Shown here in pieces: positions 51,601 to 63,600 of a DNA stretch of 64,000 bases. A model generated the notes under the pieces. It worked only from the letters and a program-made list of their open reading frames with translations, did no database searches and was not told where the DNA came from. Position 1 is the first letter of the stretch. Each line of letters begins with the position of its first letter. Position numbers and translations under genes: made by a program. The stretch comes from Hyphomicrobiaceae bacterium. Lineage in GTDB: Bacteria; Pseudomonadota; Alphaproteobacteria; Rhizobiales; Ancalomicrobiaceae. The DNA lies in assembly GCA_016793065.1 (NCBI GenBank), contig JAEULV010000052.1, positions 1 to 64,000 on the forward strand. Reading direction: 5' to 3'.

Positions 51601-54600
51601 AGCGCCGAGCCGACGACGCGCTCGATACCGGCGAGCACGTCGCCCTGGGCATCGCCGCCGCTGCCGGTATTGGTCGTGAGGTCGACGGTGACGGCGGCGG
51701 TCGAGCTGGTGTAGTCGGCCGTGTCGGAGCCGTTGCCGCCGACCAGGCTGTCGGCATCGGCGCCGCCGATCAGCAGATCGTCGTCGTCGCCGCCGGACAG
51801 GCTGTCGCTGCCGGCGCCGCCGGACAGGGTGTCGATGCCGGCGCCGCCGATGAAGGTATTGGCCGCCGCGTCGCCGGTCAGCACGTCGGCCTGGGTGGTG
51901 CCGACGATGCGCTCGATCGTGGCGAAGGTGTCGCCCTCGGCATCGCCGCCGACGCCGGTGCCGACGCCGAGGTCGATGGTGATGGCGGCGGCCGAGTCGG
52001 TGTAGTCGACGGTATCGACGCCGGCATCGCCGATGAGCACATCGGCGCCGCCGCGGCCGATGAGGGTATCGTTGCCGCCGCCGCCGGAAATCGTATTGGC
52101 GTTCTCGTCGCCGTAGAGGAAGTCGACCGCGCCGGAGCCGGCGACGTTCTCGATCGAGGTCAGGGCATCGCCCTCGGCATCGCCGCCACGGCCGGTGCCG
52201 GCGTCGATGTCGATGGTGACGCCGACGGCCGAGGTGGCGTAGTCGGCGGTGTCGGAGCCGCCGCCGCCGTCGAGCGCGTCGCCGCCGGCGCCGCCCTGCA
52301 GGCGGTCGTCGCCATTGCCGCCGAGCAGCTGGTCGATGCCGGCGCCGCCATAGAGCTGGTCGCTGCCGGCATTGCCTTCGAGGGTATTGTTGGCGGAATC
52401 GCCGATGAGCACGTCGGACAGGGCCGAGCCGAGCAGCCGCTCGATGCCGGAGAGCGCGTCGCCCTGGGCATCGCCGCCGCTGCCGAGGCCGGTCGACAGA
52501 TCGACGGTGACCTCGGTCGCCGACAGGCGATAGTCGGCGGTGTCGACGCCGTTGCCGCCGGTCAGCACGTCGCCGGCGCCGCCGCCGATGAGGGTGTCGT
52601 CGCCGTCATTGCCGGTCAGGACGTTGGCGGCGCTGTCGCCGGTCAGCGTGTCGGCCTGGGCCGAGCCGGAGACATGCTCGAAGCCGGACAGGGTGTCGCC
52701 ATCGGCATCGCCGCCGACGCCGGTGCCGGCGGTCAGGTCGATGGTGACGGCGGCGAGCGAGGCCGAATAGTCGATCAGGTCGGCGCCGGTATTGCCGGCA
52801 AGCACGTCGGCGCCGGCGCTGCCGACGACCGTATCGTCGCCGGCGCCGCCATCCAGCGTCTCGACGCCGCTGCCGCCGATCAGCCGGTCGGCGAGGGCCG
52901 AGCCGAGGATCCGCTCGATGGCGGAATAGACGTCGCCGGCGGCATCGCCGCCGCTGCCGGTGTTGCTGGCAAGGCTGGCGGTGACGGCGCTCGAGGACGC
53001 GGCGTAGTCGATGGTGTCGGTGCCGTTGCCGCCATTGAGGTTGTCGGCGCCGGCGCCGCCGACGAGGCTGTCATTGCCGTCGCCGCCCGACAGGCTGTCG
53101 TCGCCGTCGGCGCCCTGCAGGTTGTCGGCGCCATTGCCGCCGACAAGGGTGTTGGCGCTCGAATCGCCGATCAGCGTATCGGCGAGGGCCGTGCCGACGA
53201 TCCGCTCGATGCCGGAATAGGTGTCGCCCTGGGCATCGCCGCCGGAGCCGACGCCGATGGCGAGGTTGACCGAGATGGCGCTGGCCGAGGCGGTGTAGTC
53301 GGCGGTGTCGGTGCCGCTGCCGCCGATCAGTTCGTCGGCGCCGTCGAGACCGATCAGCGTGTCGTTGCCGGCGCCGCCGTCGAGGGTGTTGACGTCGGCG
53401 GTGCCGGTCAGCACGTCGGCGGAGCCCGAGCCGGTGACGTTTTCGACGGCGATGACGACATCGCCCTCGGCATCACCGCCAAGGCCGGTGCCGGCGCCGA
53501 GATTGACGGTGACGCCGGCCGACGAGCCGGAATAGCTGATGGTATCGGTGCCGGTACCGCCGTCGAGCGTATCGGCCCCTGCCCCGCCGGTCATCAGGTC
53601 GGCGCCGGCGCCGGCGATGAAGGTGTTGGCGTTGGCGTCGCCGGTGAGAATGTCGGCCTGATCGGTGGCGAGGATGCGCTCGATGCCGGAAATCACGTCG
53701 CCGGCGGCGTCGCCGCCAAGGCCCGAATTGTCGGAGAGATTGATGGTGATCGCCGCCGAGGAGGCGGTGTAATCCGCCGTATCTGTCCCTGCTCCGCCAT
53801 CGAGGACGTCGGCACCGGCGCCGCCGGTGAGGAGGTCGGCGCCGTCGCCGGCGATGAGGGTGTTGGCGGCGGCGTTGCCGGTGAGGATGTCGTCGAGGGT
53901 GGAGCCGAGGACGCGTTCGATGGCGGAGAGGACGTCGCCCTCGGCATCGCCGCCGAGGCCGGTGCCGGCGGCGAGGTTGACGGTGACGGCGGCGGTGGAG
54001 GCGGTGTAGTCGGCGGTGTCGGTGCCGGCGCCGCCGTCGAGGACGTCGGCATTGGCGCCGCCGGTGAGGGTGTCGTCGCCGTCGCCGCCGTCGAGATCGT
54101 CGGCGCCGGCGGCGCCGTTGAGGATGTCGGCGCTGGCGCCGCCCTCGAGGGTGTCGGCGGCGGCGGAGCCGAGGAGGCTGTCGGCGTGGGCGGAGCCGAC
54201 GACGCGCTCGATCAGGGCGAGGGTGTCGCCCTGGGCGTCGCCGCCGGTGCCGGCGCCGGTGGTGAGGTTGACGGTGACGCCGGTGCTCGAGGCGGAATAG
54301 TCGGCGGTGTCGGCGCCGGCGCCGCCGTCGAGGGCATCGCCGCCGGCGCCGCCGGCGAGGGTATCGTCGCCGTCGCCGCCATTGAGCACGTCGGCGCTGG
54401 CGCCGCCGTCGATGATGTCGGCGCCGGCATTGCCGTCGAGGGTGTCGGCGGCGGCGGAGCCGGCGAGGCTGTCGGCGTGGGCGGAGCCGAGGAGGCGCTC
54501 GATCAGGGTGAGGGTATCGCCCTGGGCGTCGCCGCCGGTGCCGGTGCCGGTGGTGAGGCTGACGGTGACGGCGGCGCTCGAGGCGGAATAATCGGCGGTA

Positions 54601-57600
54601 TCGGTGCCGGCGCCGCCGTCGAGGCTGTCGGCGCCGTCGCCGCCGGTGAGGGTATCGGCATCGGCGCCGCCGAGGAGGGTATCGGCGCCGGCATTGCCGG
54701 TGAGGCGATCGGCGCCGGCGCCGCCCTCGAGGCGATCGGCGCCGGCCGAGCCGGCGAGGCTGTCGTCGAGGCCGGAGCCGACGACGCGCTCGATCGAGGT
54801 GAGGACGTCGGCGTCGGCATCGCCGCCCGAGCCGGTGCCGGCGGTGAGGTTGACGGTGACGGCGCTGAGGGAGGCGGAGTAGTCGGCGGTGTCGGTGCCG
54901 GCGCCGCCGGCGAGGGTATCGCCGCCGGCGAGGCCGACGAGGGTGTCGTCGCCGCCGCCGCCGCTGAGCGAGTTGGCGCCGGCCGAGCCGGTGAGGATGT
55001 CGGCGAGACCGGAGCCGGCGACGTTCTCGACATCGGCGAAGGTGTCGCCCTCGGCGTCGCCGCCGGTGGCGGTGGCGGTGGCGAGGTCGACGGTGACGCC
55101 GCTGGTGGAAGCGGCATAGTCGATGGTGTCGGTGCCGTCGCCGCCCTCGAGCACGTCGGCGCCTTCGCCGCCGGCGAGGATGTCGTTGCCGATGCCGCCG
55201 ACGAGACTGTCGGCGCCGGCGCCGCCGGCGAGGCTGTCGGCGCCATCGCCGCCGTCGAGGCGGTTGGCGGCGGCGTCGCCGGTGAGGGTATCGGCGTGGG
55301 CGGAGCCGACGAGGCGTTCAAAGCCGGTGAAGCTGTCGCCCTGGGCGTCGCCGCCGCTGGCGGCGCGGGTGGCGAGATCGACGGTGACGGCGGCGGACGA
55401 GCCGGCATAGCTGAGGGTGTCGATGCCGGCGCCGCCGTCGAGGGTGTCGCCGCCGGCGGCACCGGTGACGGTGTCGTCGCCGGCGCCGGCCTCGATCGTA
55501 TCGGCGGCGGTCGAGCCGACGAGGGTGTCGGCGGAGGCGGAGCCGACGAGGCGCTCGATGGCGACGAGGACGTCGCCCTCGGCGTCGCCGCCGGTGCCGG
55601 TGCCGGTGGCGAGGCTGACGGAGACGCCGGCCGACGAGGTGGAATAGTCGGCGGTGTCGGTGCCGGTGCCGCCGTCGAGGCGGTCGGCGCCGGCGGCGCC
55701 GGTCAGGATGTCGTTGCCGGCGCCGCCGGAGAGGGTATTGGCGGCGGCGTCGCCGGCGAGGCTGTCGCCGGAGCCGGAACCGACGAGGTTCTCGATGGTC
55801 GCCAGGGTGTCGCCCTGGGCGTCGCCGCCGGCGCCGGAGCCGGCGGCGAGATCGACGGTGACGCCGGTGCCGGAGGCGGAATAGTCGGCGGTGTCGGTGC
55901 CGGCGCCGCCGGTCAGCGCATCGGCGCCGGCGCCGCCGGCGATGAGGTCGTCGCCATCGCCGCCGTCGACGACGTCGGTGCCGGCGCCGGCGGCGAGATT
56001 GTCGTTGCCGGCGCCGCCGACGAGGTCGTTGGCGTTGGTGTCGCCGGTGAGGGTATCGGCGTGGGCGGAGCCGACGAGGCGCTCGATGGCGACGAGGACG
56101 TCGCCCTGGGCGTCGCCGCCGGTGCCGGCATTGGTGACGAGGCTGACGGTGACGGCGGCCGACGAGGCGGAATAGTCGGCAGTGTCGGTGCCGGCGCCGC
56201 CATCGAGGCGGTCGGCGCCGGCGAGGCCGGCGAGGCTGTCGTCGCCGGCATTGCCGGTGAGGGTGTTGGCGCCGGAGGAACCGGTGATGACGTCGGCCTG
56301 GGCGGAGCCGGCGACGTTCTCGATGGCGATCAGCACGTCGCCGTCGGCTTCGCCGGCGGTGCCGGCGCCGCTGGCGAGGCTGACGGCGATGCCGGCGGTG
56401 GCGGCGGAATAGTCGGCGGTGTCGATGTCGGCGCCGCCGTCGAGGCGGTCGGCGCCGTCGCCGCCGGTGAGCAGGTCGTTGCCGGCGCCGCCGACGAGGC
56501 TGTCGGCGCCCGCGGCGCCGGAGAGCTGGTCGGCGCCGGCATTGCCGGTGAGGGTGTTGGCGCCGAGATCGCCGATCAGGGTATCGGCGTCGGCCGAGCC
56601 GATGAGGTTCTCGATGCCGGAGATGACGTCGCCCTCGGCATGGCCGCCCGAGGCGGCGGCGAGCGCGAGATTGACGGAGACGGCGGCGGTCGAGGCGGAA
56701 TAGTCGGCGGTGTCGGTGCCGCCGCCGCCGGCGAGGGTATCGGCGCCGGCGAGGCCGGCGAGCAGGTCGTTGCCGGCGCCGCCGTTGAGGTCGTCGGCGC
56801 TGGCGGCACCGGCGAGGGTGTCGTCGTGATCGGAGCCGACGACGCGCTCGATCTGGCTGAGGGTATCGCCCTCGGCGTCGCCGCCGAGGCCGGTGCCGGC
56901 GGCGAGATCGACGGTGACGGCGGCGCTCGAGGCGGCATAGTTGGCGGTGTCGGTGCCGGCGCCGCCATCGAGGGCGTCGGCGCCGGCGAGGCCGGTCAGC
57001 ACGTCGTTGCCGCCATTGCCGGTCAGGGCATTGGCGCCGGCATCGCCGGTGAGGGTGTCGGCCGAGCCGGAGCCGATGAGGTTCTCGATGCCGGAGAGGG
57101 CGTCGCCCTGGGCATCGCCGTTCTGGGCGATGCCGGAGGCGAGGCTGATGGAGACGCCGGCGGCGGAGCCGGCATAGTTGGCGGTGTCGATGTCGGCGCC
57201 GCCGGTCAGCACGTCGGCGCCGGCGCCGCCGGTGAGGAAATCGTTGCCGGCATTGCCGACGAGGGTATCGGCGCCGGTGGTGCCGGCGAGAGTATCGGCA
57301 AGGGCCGAGCCGATGAGGCGCTCGATGCCGGAGAGCACGTCGCCGGTGGCGTCGCCGCCGTCGGCGGTGCCGCCGCCAAGGTCGATGGTGACGGCGCCGG
57401 TCGAGGCGGAATAGTCGGCGGTGTCGGTGCCGGCGCCGCCGGCAAGGACGTCGGCGCCGTCGCCGCCGGTGAGGGTGTCGGCGCCGTCGCCGCCGTCGAG
57501 GCTGTCGTCGCCGGCAAGGCCGATGAGGGCGTCGTCGCCGGCGCCGCCGACGAGGTCGTTGGCAGCGGCATTGCCGGAGAGCCGGTCGTTATAGGCCGAG

Positions 57601-60600
57601 CCGGTCAGGTGTTCGATCGCCGTCAGGGTGTCGCCCTGGGCGTTGCCGCCGGAGCCGGTGCCGGCGGCGAGATCGACGGTGACCGCCGTGGTCGAGGCGG
57701 TATAGGTGACGCGGTCCTCGCCGTCGCCGCCGTCGAGGGCATCGGCGCCGGCGCCGCCGGCGAGCAGGTCGGCGCCGAGGCCGCCCGACAGGGTATCGGT
57801 GCCGGCGCCGCCCGACAGGGTGTCGTCGCCGGCGCCGCCGGTGAGGCTGTTGTCGCCACTGTCGCCGGTCAGCACGTCGGCCGAGCCGCCGCCGATCAGG
57901 TTCTCGATGCCGGAGAGGGCGTCGCCCTGGGCGTCGCCGCCGGAGGCCGTCGCCGCGCCAAGGTCGATGGTGACGCCGGCGGACGAGCCGGCATAGTCGG
58001 CGGTGTCGATGCCGGCGCCGCCGGAGACGATGTCGGCGCCGGCGCCGCCCGACAGGGTGTCGTCGCCGTCGCCGCCGTCGAGGGTGTCGGCGCCGCCGCG
58101 GCCCTCGATCAGATCGGCGCCGGCGCCGCCGGTGAGTTCGTTGGCGCCGGCATCGCCGGAGAGGCGGTCGGCCTGGCCGGAGCCGACGACGCGCTCGATG
58201 CCGGAGACGGTGTCGCCCTCGGCGTCGCCGCCAAGGCCGGTGCCGGCGGCGAGATCGAGGGTGACGCCGGCGGAGGAGGCCGAGTAGTCGATGGTGTCGG
58301 TGCCGCCGCCGCCGACAAGGCTGTCGGCGCCGGCGCCGCCGGTGAGAAGATCATCGCCGGCGCCGCCGTCGAGGCGGTTGGCGCCGGTGCCGCCGGTGAG
58401 CGTATCGGCAAGACCCGAGCCGATCAGGTTCTCGACCGCCGTCAGCACGTCGCCGGCCGCGTCGCCGCCGCCGGCGGTGCCGTTGGCCAGATCCACCGTC
58501 ACCGCCGCGCTCGACGCCGAATAGTCGACGGTGTCGGTGCCGTTGCCGCCGTCGATGGCGTCGCCGTCGGCGCCGCCGGTCAGGCTGTCGTCGCCGTCGC
58601 CGCCATTGAGCGCGTCGGCGCCGATGCCGCCCGACAGGGTATCGGCGGAGGCGCCGCCCGACAGGGTGTTGGCGCTGGCGTCGCCGGTGAGGATGTCGGC
58701 CGAGGCGGAACCGATCAGGTTCTCGATGCCGGAGATGACGTCGCCCTGGGCGTCGCCGCCGGCCGCCGTGCCGAAGGTCAGGTTGACGGTGACGCCGGCG
58801 CCGGAGCCGGCATAGCTGACCGTGTCGGTGCCGATGCCGCCGGTCAACACGTCGCCGCCGGCGCCTCCGACCAGCGTGTCGTTGCCGAGCGCGCCGTCGA
58901 GCGTGTCGCTGCCGGCGCCGCCGGTCAGATGGTCGTCGAAGTCGGAGCCGATCACCCGCTCGACCGCCGCCAGCACGTCGCCCTCGGCATGGCCGCCAAG
59001 GCCCGTGCCCGAGGCAAGGCTGACCGTCACCGCCGCGTTGGAGGCGTCGTAGTCGACCGTGTCCTGGCCGTCGCCGCCGTCGAGGCGATCCGCCCCCGCC
59101 CCGCCGATCAGGCTGTCGTCGCCGAGCCCGCCGGTCAGCGTGTTGACCCCGGACGTGCCGGTCAGCAGATCGCCGAAGTCGGACCCGACCACCGCCTCGA
59201 TCAGGCTCAGCGTATCGCCCTGCGCATCGCCGCCAGACCCCACCCCGCCGGCAAGATCGACCGTCACCGCGCTCGCAGACCCGGAATAATCCGCCGTATC
59301 GGTGCCGGCTCCGCCGTCGAGGACGTCGGCGCCGGCGCCGCCGGTGAGGAGGTCGGCGCCGTCGCCGGCCGACAGCGTATCTGCACCGGCCGCGCCGTCG
59401 AGCACGTCGTCGCCGGCGCCGGCGTCGAGATCGTTGGCGGCGGACGAGCCGGTGAGCGTGTCGGCGCTGGCCGAGCCGACCAGGTTTTCGATGGAGTTGA
59501 GGACGTCGCCCTCGGCGTCGCCGCCGAGGCCGGTGCCGAGGGCGACATTGACGGTGACGCCGGCCGACGAAGCGGCATAGGAGACGGTATCGACGCCCGA
59601 GCCGCCAATGAGGCTGTCGGCGCCGGCACCGCCGACCAGAAGATCGCTGCCGGCGCCGCCGGAAAGCGAATTGGCGCCGGCGGTGCCGTAGAGCTCGTCG
59701 TCGAGCGACGAACCGATGATGTTCTCGACATTGGCGATGGTATCGCCCTGGGCATCGCCGCTGACGCCGGTTCCGGCCGCGAGGTCGACGGTGACGCCGA
59801 CGAGGGAGGCGAGGTAGTCGATGGTGTCGACGCCGGCGCCGCCGTCGATGGCGTCATTGTCGCCGCCGCCGATCAAGCTGTCATTGCCGTCGCCGCCGTC
59901 GAGCGTGTCGCTGCCGAGGCCGCCGGACAGGGTGTCGGCGCCGGCATTGCCGACGAGGCGGTTGTTGCTGCCGTCACCGGTCAGCAGGTCGGCATGGGCC
60001 GAACCGAGGATCGCCTCGACCTCGCTGATGACGTCGCCGTCGGCATCGCCGCCGCCGGTCGCGGCGGTCAGCAGGTTGACGGTCACGGCGGCGGCCGAGC
60101 CGGTATAGTCGAGCGTGTCGAAGCCGGTGCCGCCGATGAGGATGTCGCCGCCGCCGGCGCCGGCCAGCGTGTCGTTGCCGCCCTGGCCCTCGAGGGTGTT
60201 GACATCGGCATTACCGACGAGGGTGTCGTTGACCGATGACCCGAGCAGGCGCTCGATTTCGGCCAGCGTATCGCCCTCGGCATCGCCGCCGGTGCCGGTG
60301 CCCGAGGCGAGGTTTACGCTGACGCCGGTGCTTGAGGCGGAATAGTCGGCGGTGTCGGTGTTGCCGCCGCCGACGAGGATATCGGCGCCGCCGGCGCCGA
60401 CGAGCGTATCGTTGCCGGCGCCGCCGACCAGGCTGTTTGCGCCGGCATCGCCGGTGAGCGTGTCGGCGAAGGACGATCCCAGCACCGATTCGATGCCGGA
60501 CAGCACGTCGCCCTGGGCATCGCCGCCGATGCCGATGCCGGAGACCAGATCGATGGTGACGCCGCCGAGCGAGGCGCGATAGTCGGCGACGTCGGTGCCG

Positions 60601-63600
60601 TCGCCGCCGGCGAGGGTATCGGCATCGCCGCCGCCGGCGAGGGTGTCGTTGCCGGCGCCGCCGGCGATGCTGTTGGCTTCGGCGTCGCCGGTCAGCACGT
60701 CGGCCTGGCCAGAACCGATGATCCGCTCGAATTCGGCGAGGATGTCGCCGGCGGCGTCGCCGCCGGCGCCGGTGCCGTCGGCGAGGTTGATGGTCACACC
60801 GAGCGTCGAGGCGGAATAGTCGAGCGTGTCGATGCCGGCTCCGCCGGTCAGCTGGTCGGCGTCGGCGCCGCCAGCGACTGTGTCGTTGCCATCGCCGCCG
60901 GAGAGGAGGTCGGCACCGGCGCCGCCGCTGAGGCGGTCATTGCCGGCAAAGCCGTCGAAGGTATTGTCGGAGGCGTCGCCGGTGAGCGTGTCGGCATAGG
61001 CCGAGCCGAGCACACGCTCGATGGCGACGAAGGTGTCGCCCGCGGCCTCGCCGGTGCCGACGCCGGCCTGCAGATCGACGCCGACGCCGATCGCCGCCGA
61101 GGAATAGTCGGCGGTGTCGATGCCGTCGCCGCCGTCGAGCACGTCGGCGCCGGCGCCGCCCAGCAGGCTGTCATTGCCGTCGCCACCGCGCAGGGTGTCG
61201 GCGCCGGTTCCGCCGAAGATGACGTCGTTGCCGGCGCCGCCGACGAGAAGGTTGGCGTCGGCATTGCCGGTCAGGGTGTCGGCATAGGCCGAGCCGACGA
61301 CGTTCTCGACCGCGAGGTAGCTGTCGCCCTGGGCATCGCCGCCGGTGCCGAAGCCGGATTCGAGGCTGGCGATGACGGCGGCGGTCGAGGTCGCATAGTC
61401 GATGGTGTCGATGCCGGCGCCGCCGTCAAGTTCGTCGGCACCGGTGCCGCCGGTCAGGGTATCGTCGCCGTCGCCGCCGGCGAGGGTGTCGGCGGCCCCG
61501 CCACCGGCGAGGCTGTCGCTGCCGGCGCCGCCGCTGAGGACGTTGACGGCCGCGTCGCCGGTCAGGCGGTCGTCATGATCGGTGCCGATCAGGTTCTCGA
61601 CGGTGACGAGGGTGTCGCCCTCGGCGTCGCCGCCCAGGCCGGTGCCGAGGGTGAGGTTGACGGTGACGGCGGCGGCGGAGCCGGCATAGCTGGCGGTGTC
61701 GGTGTCGGAACCGCCGACCAGGCTGTCGGCGCCGGCGCCGCCGACCAGGGTATCGTCGCCGGCGGCGCCGTTGAGCGAGTTGGCGCCGGCGGCGCCGGTC
61801 AGAATGTCGGCCAGGGCCGAGCCGACGATGTTCTCGACATTGGCGAGGGTGTCGCCCTGGGCATCGCCGCCGGTGCCGAGGCCGGTGGCGAGGTTGACGG
61901 TGACGGCGTCGATGGAGACGGCATAATCGGCGGTGTCGGTGCCGTCGCCGCCGTCGATGACGTCGCCGTCGCCGTCGCCGCGCAACAGGTCGTCGCCGAG
62001 ACCGCCGAGGAGGGTGTCGGCGCCGGTGCCGGCAATGATGGTATCGGCACCGGCGGCGCCATCGAGCGAATTGCCGGCGGTGTCGCCGACCAGGGTATCG
62101 GCATGGGCGGTGCCGGTGACATTCTCGATCGAGGAGAACACGTCGCCGTCGGCGTCGCCGCCGAGGGCGGTGGCAAGCGTCAGGTTGATCGAGACGCCGG
62201 AGGTCGAGCCGGAATAGTCGGCGGTGTCGTTGCCGACGCCGCCGGCGAGGGTGTCGGCGCCGGCGCCGCCGATCAGGCGATCGTTGCCGGCACCGCCGTC
62301 GAGGGAATTGGCGGCGGCATCGCCGACCAGCGTGTCGCCATAGGTGGAGCCGATGACGCGCTCGACGCCGGAGATGACATCGCCGGCGGCGGCGCCGCCG
62401 CTGGCCGCGCCGGTGGCGAGATTGACCGAAACGCCGGCGGCGGAATCGACATAATCGATGGTATCGGTGCCGAGGCCGCCGACCAGGGTATCGGCGCCGT
62501 CGCCGCCGGTGAGGCTGTCGTCACCGCCGCCGCCCTCGAGGTAGTTGTCGCCGGCGCCGGCGATCAGGGTATCGTTGCCGCCGGAGCCGATGACCCGCTC
62601 GATGCCGCCGAGGCTGTCGCCCTGGGCATCGCCGCCGGAACCGGTGCCGGCGACGAGGTTGACGCTAATCGCCGCGCTCGAAGCGGAGTAGTCGGCGGTG
62701 TCGACGCCGGCGCCGCCGTCGAGGGCGTCGCTGCCGGCGCCGCCGATCAGGCTGTCGTCGCCAGCGCCGCCATCAAGGCGGTCGGCGCCGGCGCCGCCGG
62801 CGAGGAGGTCGGCGCCGCCGGCGCCGCTCAGGGTGTTGGCGTCATTGTCGCCGGTGAGCGTGTCAGCCAGCGCCGAGCCGATGAGGTTTTCAACGCCGCT
62901 GATGACGTCGCCGGCGGCATCGCCGCCGAGCGCCGTGCCGGCACCGAGGTCGACGGTGACAGCGGCGAGGGAGGCGGCATAGTTGACGGTATCCGAGCCG
63001 ATGCCGCCGAAGATCGAATCGGCGCCGGCGCCGCCGACGAGCATGTCGTTGCCGGAACCGCCGTCGATGGAGTTCGCCGCCGCGTCGCCGGTCAGGGTAT
63101 CGTCGAGCGACGAGCCGATGAGGTTTTCGACGCCGGAGAGCGTGTCGCCCTGGGCATCGCCGCCGGTGCCGACGCCGGTCGCCAGATTGACCGTCACGCC
63201 GATCGACGACCCGGCATAGTCGGCGGTGTCCTCGCCGTCGCCGCCCTCGATGACGTCGGCGCCGGCCTCGCCGACGAGGCTGTCGTCGCCGGCCCCGCCG
63301 CGCAGGGTATCGGCATTGCCGCCGGCGCGAATTTCGTCGGCGCCGGCGCCACCCTCGATGATGTTGACGCCGGTGGTGCCGACGAGGCTGTCGTCGAAGG
63401 CCGAGCCGGTGACGTTCTCGAAGCCGGAGACGACGTCGCCATCGGAATCGCCGCCGGCGACGGCGGAGGTGGCAAGGTTGACCGTGACGGCGCCGCTGGA
63501 GGCGGCATAGTCGAGGGTGTCGAGACCGGCGCCGCCGACAAGCGTATCGCCGCCGGCGCCGCCGTCGATGCGGTCGTTGCCGGCGCCGCCGTCGATGGAG

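Noticed and set aside
49350..60239. A 3,629-codon open frame on the plus strand
   Set aside because: It is the antisense of the RTX array. Its repetitive Gly/Ala/Val/Asp sequence follows the repeat period, and the minus-strand frame has real RTX motifs and a secretion-type C-terminus. Absence of stops comes from the codon make-up of the repeats.
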